Assembly (NCBI GenBank): GCA_023431405.1
Contig: JAEYVZ010000100.1
Coordinates: forward strand, 1-10,913
Source: Actinomycetes bacterium
GTDB taxonomy: Bacteria > Actinomycetota > Actinomycetes > Actinomycetales > Microbacteriaceae
Direction of reading: 5' to 3'
DNA: 10,913 bases
Part shown: positions 6,611-10,913 of the stretch, one piece after another
Layout: each line of letters opens with the position of its first letter
Numbering within the stretch: the stretch's first letter is position 1
Position numbers and translations under genes: made by a program
The notes under the pieces: generated by a model
Database searches by the model: none
Seen by the model: the letters and a program-made list of their open reading frames with translations, nothing else
What the model was told of the DNA's origin: nothing

Positions 6611-6616
6611 AGCCTA
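6611..6616 (-). promoter_or_regulatory. -10 box of the phosphodiesterase gene (leaderless start)
   Basis: TAGGCT on the minus strand is separated from the ATG (6602-6604) by exactly 6 nt, so the transcript would begin at the start codon. No -35 consensus is seen at 17-18 bp. Confidence 0.45.
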
Positions 6617-6621
6617 CGCGC

Positions 6622-6650
6622 GGCGGCCGACGCCGCCCCGGCAGTGCCGG
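6622..6650 (-). terminator. two adjacent hairpins ending the pit pair
   Basis: CCGGC-AGT-GCCGG (6638-6650) begins one base past the stop codon of the small membrane protein. A second stem, GGCGGC-CGAC-GCCGCC (6622-6637), follows directly. Each has only 5-6 bp and neither has a U tract, so termination may be partial. Confidence 0.45.
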
Positions 6651-6651
6651 T

Positions 6652-6984
6652 TCAGTGCAGAACGATGAGCAGCAGGCCGCCGAGCACGGCGAGCCCGGAG
6701 ACCGAGAACGCCGCTACGGCGGCGACCAGCGCGAGGGTCTTCTGCCCCTCGGTCAGCGGGCTCTTGCGGGCGGCTTTGGCGGCGGCCTTCGCCGCGCGCC
6801 TGGCCTCCTTCTCGGTGATGACCGTGATGGCGTCGGTGAACTCCGCGGGAGCGACCACGGGGGCGCGGCCGGCGCGCACGAGCATGCGCAGCCCGATGGC
6901 ATAGAAGCCGACGACCAGCACCGCACCGGCGAGGGCGGCGAGGAACACCTGGAAGAAGGCGAGCCAGTCGATCGAGACGCTCAT
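6652..6984 (-). CDS. small two-helix membrane protein coupled to pit
   Basis: A 110-aa protein I cannot assign to a named family. It has an N-terminal hydrophobic helix (about residues 8-33), a cytosolic-looking loop rich in Lys, Arg and Ala (ITEKEARRAAKAAAKAARKS, 55-74) and a second helix (about 82-108) that ends the protein. Its ATG overlaps the stop codon of the phosphate transporter (ATGA at 6981-6984), a sign of translational coupling and of a shared role, perhaps as an accessory subunit. The Lys/Ala-rich loop resembles the transporter's tail in composition. It has no ribosome site apart from the coding sequence of pit. Confidence 0.85.
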   Translation of the reverse strand: MSVSIDWLAFFQVFLAALAGAVLVVGFYAIGLRMLVRAGRAPVVAPAEFTDAITVITEKEARRAAKAAAKAARKSPLTEGQKTLALVAAVAAFSVSGLAVLGGLLLIVLH

Positions 6985-8537
6985 TTGCCCCCACCCTTCG
7001 TCTTCGCGCCCGTGGGCTTCTTGCCGGACGCGTTCTTGCCCGACTTCTTGTCGGCTCGCTCGTCGCTTCCCTGACTCTCGGCGCGGTCCTTCTGCCCGTT
7101 AGCGCCGGAGCCGCCCTTCTTCGATCCGCTCTTGCCCTTCGACGCCGCGGAGGCGCGCGTGTCGGCCGCCGTCGTCTTCGAGGCCTTGGCGGCGTCCTTC
7201 TTCGAGGCCTTCGCGGCGTCGGCCTTGACCTTCTCGGCGGCGCGCTTCTCGTCGGCGGCCTTCTTGGCATCCGCCTTGGCCTTCGCCTTGCGGGCCGCCT
7301 TCTCGCGCGCCTCCTGCTCGGCCTTCAGGCGCGCCTGCTCGCGGAGGATGGCACGCTGGCGGCGCGTGGGCGGCGGGTTGCGCTTCACCTTGACGGCGTG
7401 ACCCGAGTCTGCGACCTCGCTCATGGCGTTGCCCGCGTGCACCGCGTTGACCCGCGAGCGCAGGAAGATGGCGAGGATGATCACCAGCGCCAGGACGGCG
7501 CCGATCGTGACACCGGCGACCGGCCCCAGCCACACCACGATCAGGGCCGCACCGGCCCCGACGGCGCCGGCGGCGGGAAGGGTCAGCAGCCAGCCGATGC
7601 CGATGCGACCCACCGTGCGCCACCGCACGGTCGAGCCCCGACGACCGAGGCCGGAGCCGATGACAGAGCCGGAGGCGACCTGGGTGGTCGACAGCGCGAA
7701 CCCGAAGAAGCTCGAGGCGAGGATCGTCGACGCGGTCGACGACTCGGCCGAGAAACCCTGCGCCGGCTTGACATCGGTGAGCCCCTTGCCGAGGGTGCGG
7801 ATGATGCGCCAGCCGCCCATGTACGTGCCCAGCGCGATCGTGAAGGCGCACGCGAAGATGACCCAGAACTGCGGGTCGGCGTGCTCGCGGTCTTGGAAGC
7901 CCGCCGTGATCAGTGCGAGGGTGATGACCCCCATCGTCTTCTGCGCGTCGTTGGTGCCATGGGCCAGCGCCACGAGCGACGACGTGAGGATCTGACCCCA
8001 TCGGAACCCGTCGCGGCCGTCGGGCTTGTTGTCGTAGCGGCGCGTGACGGCATACGCCGCCTTCGTCGCGGCGAAGGCGATGACGCCCGCCGTGAACGGA
8101 GCGATGACGGCGGGCAGCACGACCTTGCTGAGCACGACGCCGAAGTCGATCGCCGTGACGCTCGCGCCGACCAGCGTCGCTCCGATGAGCCCCCCGAACA
8201 GGGCGTGCGACGAGCTGGACGGAAGGCCGAGCAGCCACGTGAGCATGTTCCACGTGATCGCGCCGATCAGGCCCGCGAAGATGATCGGCAGAAACGTCGC
8301 CGCGTCGATGCCGTCTTCGCGGATCATGCCGTGGGAGATGGTCTTGGAGACCTCCGTCGACAGGAACGCGCCCACGAGGTTCAGCACTGCCGCCAGCAGC
8401 ACCGCGACCTTCGGCTTCAGGGCACCCGTCGCGATCGGCGTCGCCATGGCGTTCGCCGTGTCGTGGAAGCCGTTGGTGAAGTCGAAGAAGAGAGCCAGTG
8501 CGATGACCAGCACCACGATGAATACTGCGGCTTCCAC
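6981..8537 (-). CDS. pit: inorganic phosphate transporter, PiT family
   Basis: A 518-aa transporter of the PiT family (low-affinity uptake of phosphate, often as a metal-phosphate complex, driven by a cation gradient). Both halves of the family's internal duplication show their signature: FDFTNGFHDTANAMATPIA (18-36) and LAHGTNDAQKTMGVI (191-205). Also present are LPSSSSHALFGGLIG (105-119) and ALSTTQVASGSVIGSGL (281-297). About ten membrane helices occupy residues 1-360. Residues 381-518 form a low-complexity tail with about 30 lysines plus many alanines, glycines and serines, not typical of the family as I know it. GTG at 8535-8537 is chosen because GGAAAG lies 6 nt upstream; the frame remains open to 8927 but that overlaps ptrB. 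The upstream region has PHO-box-like repeats. Confidence 0.93.
   Translation of the reverse strand: MEAAVFIVVLVIALALFFDFTNGFHDTANAMATPIATGALKPKVAVLLAAVLNLVGAFLSTEVSKTISHGMIREDGIDAATFLPIIFAGLIGAITWNMLTWLLGLPSSSSHALFGGLIGATLVGASVTAIDFGVVLSKVVLPAVIAPFTAGVIAFAATKAAYAVTRRYDNKPDGRDGFRWGQILTSSLVALAHGTNDAQKTMGVITLALITAGFQDREHADPQFWVIFACAFTIALGTYMGGWRIIRTLGKGLTDVKPAQGFSAESSTASTILASSFFGFALSTTQVASGSVIGSGLGRRGSTVRWRTVGRIGIGWLLTLPAAGAVGAGAALIVVWLGPVAGVTIGAVLALVIILAIFLRSRVNAVHAGNAMSEVADSGHAVKVKRNPPPTRRQRAILREQARLKAEQEAREKAARKAKAKADAKKAADEKRAAEKVKADAAKASKKDAAKASKTTAADTRASAASKGKSGSKKGGSGANGQKDRAESQGSDERADKKSGKNASGKKPTGAKTKGGGK
7175..7220 (-). repeat. 24-bp tandem repeat inside the pit lysine-rich tail
   Basis: Two copies of a 22-nt sequence (7175-7196 and 7199-7220, one mismatch) recur with a 24-bp period and encode two tandem DAAKASK(K/T) peptides. 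This points to recent expansion of the tail by slippage or unequal exchange. Confidence 0.7.
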
Positions 8538-8566
8538 AGTTCGCTTTCCGTAGGAGGGAGGGGGAT

Positions 8567-8586
8567 GCCGATGTCTGCGCATCGGC
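8567..8586 (-). other. 7-bp inverted repeat in the pit leader
   Basis: GCCGATG (8567-8573) and CATCGGC (8580-8586) flank 6 nt. The repeat lies 30-50 nt before the pit GTG, between it and the PHO-box-like repeats, so it may be a leader hairpin or an operator. Its left arm overlaps one copy of the GGATGCC heptamer. Confidence 0.4.
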
Positions 8587-8603
8587 GAGAGTGCGAACGA
8601 ACA

Positions 8604-8636
8604 GTTCACCGTGGGTTCATGATCCGGCAACCGGAC
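8604..8636. promoter_or_regulatory. PHO-box-like direct repeats (PhoP/RegX3-type site)
   Basis: Two adjoining 11-bp units, GTTCACCGTGG (8604-8614) and GTTCATGATCC (8615-8625), match the Streptomyces PHO-box unit, GTTCACC plus 4 nt. A third, weaker unit follows in phase (GGCAACCGGAC, 8626-8636; 4 of 7 core positions). The site is 67-99 bp upstream of the phosphate transporter start, the expected context for a phosphate response regulator; it also lies about 86-118 bp upstream of ptrB. The repeats read toward ptrB. Confidence 0.6.
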
Positions 8637-8702
8637 CAGAAAATCCTCGCACATGATGGGGCGATCGCAGAACCCGCCCGCGTGCACCCCGAACAGGTGG
8701 AT

Positions 8703-8708
8703 TAGCGT
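8703..8708 (+). promoter_or_regulatory. putative -10 box of ptrB
   Basis: TAGCGT lies 7 nt before an in-frame GTG (8716-8718) and 13 nt before the ATG (8722-8724). Either the mRNA is leaderless from the GTG or has a leader of about 7 nt before the ATG. The AAGGGTGAG between them resembles a ribosome site but would sit at the very 5' end. Confidence 0.4.
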
Positions 8709-8721
8709 TGTAAGGGTGAGC

Positions 8722-10821
8722 ATGTCGCAGCCTCCTGTAGCCCCTGCCCGCCCCGCCTCCCGCAGCCACCACGGCGACGCCGTCACCGACCCGTACGAGT
8801 GGCTCCGGGCGAAGGACGACCCCGCGGTCATCTCCCACCTCGAGGCGGAGAACGCATACACCGACGCGCGGACCGAGCACCTCCAGGGGCTCCGCGAGCG
8901 CATCTTCGACGAGATCAAGGGCCGCACCCTGGAGACCGACCTCTCGGTCCCGTCGCGGCGTGGCGACTGGTGGTACTACGGGCGGACAGTAGAGGGCAAG
9001 CAGTACGGCATCCACTGCCGCGCTCCGCTGTCCTCCTCCGACGACTGGACCCCGCCCGAGCTGAACGCCGACACCCCGGTCCCCGGCGAACAGGTGCTCC
9101 TGGACGCCAACGTCGAAGCCGCCGGGAGCGAGTTCTTCTCGCTCGGGAGCCTCGAGGTGTCCAACGACGGCACCCTCCTGCTGTACGGCGTCGACGTCGA
9201 GGGCGACGAGCGGTACACCCTCCGCATCCGCGACCTCGCTTCGGGCACCGACCTCCCCGACGTGATCGAGAACACCTCGTCGGGCGCCACCTTCTCCCCC
9301 GACGGCCGCTTCGTCGTCTACACCACCGTCGACGACGCGTGGCGCCCCGACACCGTGTGGCTGCACGAGGTCGGAACGGATGCCGCGGCCGACGTGACGC
9401 TCTTCCACGAGCCCGACGAGCGCTACTGGGTGGGAGCGGGGTTCACTCGCAGCGAGCGCTACCTGATGATCGATGTCGGCTCGTCGATCACCTCGGAGGA
9501 GTTCCTCGTCCCCGCCGACGACCTCCGCACCCCGCCCAGGGTGATCTGGCCGCGCCGTGAGGGCGTCGAGTACTCGGCGACCCACGCCGTCATCGACGGG
9601 GAGGACGTCCTCTACGTCCTCCACAACGACGGCGCCCTCGACTTCGAACTCGTGCGTGTGCCGGCAGCCGACCCCACGGCCGCACGGGAGATCGTGCTCC
9701 CTCACATGCCGGGCCGTCGCCTGCTCGACATGTCGGCCTTCCGCGACTGGGGAGTGGTGGCCTACCGCCGCGAGGGGCTGCCTCGCCTGGGAATGCTCGA
9801 CTACACGACCGGCGACGTCGAGGAGATCGCCTTCGACGAGCCCCTCTACTCGGTGGGGACGGCGGGGAACCCGGAGTGGGCTCCCCCGATGATCCGCATC
9901 GGCTACGGATCGTTCACCACCCCCGGCACGGTGTACGACTATGTCGTCGGGAGCCGCGAGCTGCTGCTGCGCAAGCGTCAGCCCGTGCTGGGCGGCTACG
10001 ACCCCGCCGACTACGGACAGCAGCGGGTGTGGGCGACCGCTGACGACGGCACGCAGGTGCCGATCTCGCTCGTCTGGAAGCGCTCGTTCGGCGAACCGGG
10101 CAGCACGCCCCGCCCGGTCCACCTGTACGGCTACGGATCGTACGAGCACTCGATCGAGCCCGGATTCTCCGTGGCGCGACTGTCGATGCTCGACCGGGGC
10201 GTCGTCTTCGCCGTGGCGCACGTGCGCGGCGGCGGCGAGCTGGGCCGCCAGTGGTACGAAGACGGGAAGCTGCTGCGCAAGCGCAACACATTCACCGATT
10301 TCGTCGCCTGCGCGCGCCACCTCGTCTCGGAAGGCTGGACGCGCCCTGACCTGCTCGTCGCCGAAGGCGGATCGGCCGGCGGCCTGCTCATGGGCGCCGT
10401 CGCCAACCTCGCCCCCGAGCTGTTCGCCGGGATCCTCGCCGACGTGCCCTTCGTCGACGCGCTGACCACCATCCTCGATCCGTCGCTCCCCCTGACGGTG
10501 ATCGAGTGGGACGAGTGGGGCGACCCCCTTCACGACGCCGACGTGTACGCGTACATGAAGTCGTACACGCCGTACGAGAACGTCCGCGAGGGCGTGAAGT
10601 ACCCGCGCATCCTCGCCACGACCTCACTCAACGACACCCGGGTGCTCTATGTCGAGCCCGCCAAGTGGGTCGCGCGGCTGCGGGAGGTCGGGGCGGACGC
10701 GCTCCTTCGCTGCGAGATGGTCGCCGGCCACGGCGGCGTCAGCGGACGCTACAACTCGTGGCGGCAGCGCGCGTTCGAACTGGCATGGATCCTCGACGTG
10801 CTGGGGCTCGCGGCAGACTGA
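8722..10821 (+). CDS. ptrB: oligopeptidase B (S9A family serine peptidase)
   Basis: A 699-aa prolyl-oligopeptidase-family enzyme that cuts short peptides after Arg/Lys; no signal peptide, so cytosolic. The N-terminal DPYEWLRAKDDPAVISHLEAEN (23-44) leads into a beta-propeller (about 75-415) that excludes large substrates, then an alpha/beta hydrolase domain. The catalytic triad is S551 (GGSAGG), D638 (LNDTRV) and H670 (AGHGG). Oligopeptidase B features are clear: DVPFVDALTTILDPSLPLT (574-592), YMKSYTPYENV (611-621) and VEPAKWVARLRE (644-655). The two acidic residues that bind the basic P1 side chain in enterobacterial OpB (Glu576, Glu578) correspond to E595 and D597, so one is replaced conservatively. 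ATG 8722 is used; an in-frame GTG at 8716 is possible. It is divergent from pit and followed by tandem repeats. Confidence 0.94.
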   Translation: MSQPPVAPARPASRSHHGDAVTDPYEWLRAKDDPAVISHLEAENAYTDARTEHLQGLRERIFDEIKGRTLETDLSVPSRRGDWWYYGRTVEGKQYGIHCRAPLSSSDDWTPPELNADTPVPGEQVLLDANVEAAGSEFFSLGSLEVSNDGTLLLYGVDVEGDERYTLRIRDLASGTDLPDVIENTSSGATFSPDGRFVVYTTVDDAWRPDTVWLHEVGTDAAADVTLFHEPDERYWVGAGFTRSERYLMIDVGSSITSEEFLVPADDLRTPPRVIWPRREGVEYSATHAVIDGEDVLYVLHNDGALDFELVRVPAADPTAAREIVLPHMPGRRLLDMSAFRDWGVVAYRREGLPRLGMLDYTTGDVEEIAFDEPLYSVGTAGNPEWAPPMIRIGYGSFTTPGTVYDYVVGSRELLLRKRQPVLGGYDPADYGQQRVWATADDGTQVPISLVWKRSFGEPGSTPRPVHLYGYGSYEHSIEPGFSVARLSMLDRGVVFAVAHVRGGGELGRQWYEDGKLLRKRNTFTDFVACARHLVSEGWTRPDLLVAEGGSAGGLLMGAVANLAPELFAGILADVPFVDALTTILDPSLPLTVIEWDEWGDPLHDADVYAYMKSYTPYENVREGVKYPRILATTSLNDTRVLYVEPAKWVARLREVGADALLRCEMVAGHGGVSGRYNSWRQRAFELAWILDVLGLAAD

Positions 10822-10887
10822 CCACCGGGCGGTGACCACGGGCGGTGACCACCGGGCGGTGACCATGGGCGGTGACCACCGGGCGGT
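10820..10887. repeat. five tandem 13/14-bp repeats after ptrB
   Basis: Units GACCACCGGGCGGT (14 nt: 10820-10833, 10847-10860, 10874-10887) alternate with 13-nt units (10834-10846, 10861-10873; the second has CAT for CAC). The array is therefore also a 27-bp unit repeated two and a half times. It starts inside the ptrB stop codon. Each unit is a near-palindrome, and each junction contains GGTGACC. No other terminator is seen after ptrB within the window. Confidence 0.85.
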
Positions 10888-10913
10888 ACGTCGCTGCGGA
10901 ACCCGTCGACGGC

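Noticed and set aside
7021..7400. Possible separate histone-like gene within the lysine-rich stretch
   Set aside because: The stretch is in frame and continuous with the PiT transporter, with no internal stop; no independent start with a ribosome site was evident.
7398..8705. 435-aa plus-strand open frame opposite pit
   Set aside because: Antisense shadow with Arg/Asp/Gln-rich low-complexity translation and no recognisable domain.
8538..8927. 130-residue extension of the pit frame
   Set aside because: It crosses the PHO-box-like region and the 5' part of ptrB; the PiT family begins near the GTG with a ribosome site.
8617..10533. 638-aa minus-strand open frame opposite ptrB
   Set aside because: Long antisense frames are routine in G/C-rich genes; the composition is Arg/Gly/Val-rich shadow sequence, while the plus strand holds a clear oligopeptidase B.
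10820..10887. CRISPR array
   Set aside because: Units are 13-14 bp, contiguous and without spacers.
10872..10913. Start of a new plus-strand gene at GTG 10872
   Set aside because: Only 14 codons are visible, the start lies in a tandem repeat that offers several equivalent GTGs, and a minus-strand frame is also open here; not supportable as a CDS.

Overview
The window looks like ordinary chromosome from a high-G+C actinobacterium, most likely Microbacteriaceae (Microbacterium-like). The reasons are the strong G/C third-position bias, GTG use, intrinsic terminators without U tracts, a phosphodiesterase closely resembling mycobacterial Rv0805, and a DUF4190 protein. No family was checked against a database; all calls come from recognised motifs. 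I see no phage, IS element, CRISPR array, tRNA or rRNA, and no gene-free stretch above 300 bases.

Layout: the left end has three minus-strand genes, each apparently its own unit: a YceI-like protein (54-623), a single-domain FKBP prolyl isomerase (787-1155) and a PrsW-type intramembrane protease (1347-2528). Strong hairpins separate the first two. Divergent from prsW is a plus-strand fumarylacetoacetate-hydrolase-family enzyme (2588-3454). It converges through a shared hairpin (3525-3555) on a minus-strand block: DUF4190 membrane protein (3592-4002), aspartate ammonia-lyase aspA (4086-5549), Rv0805/CpdA-like cyclic nucleotide phosphodiesterase (5672-6604), and a translationally coupled pair of a PiT phosphate transporter (6981-8537) and a small two-helix membrane protein (6652-6984). 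Divergent from pit is oligopeptidase B, ptrB (8722-10821), followed directly by five tandem 13/14-bp repeats at the window edge.

The genes do not form one pathway. Themes are fumarate/aspartate metabolism, phosphate uptake, cyclic-nucleotide turnover and proteolysis. The most informative non-coding signals are a PHO-box-like array of 11-bp repeats between pit and ptrB, a 17-bp palindrome upstream of aspA, a recurring TAnnnT box 6-7 nt before start codons (probable leaderless transcripts), and a strongly over-represented heptamer, GGATGCC/GGCATCC. That heptamer occurs 16 times, including as inverted pairs in two terminators, which recalls DNA uptake sequences. The PiT protein has an unusual lysine-rich tail of about 138 residues. 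I found no convincing new multi-gene system.
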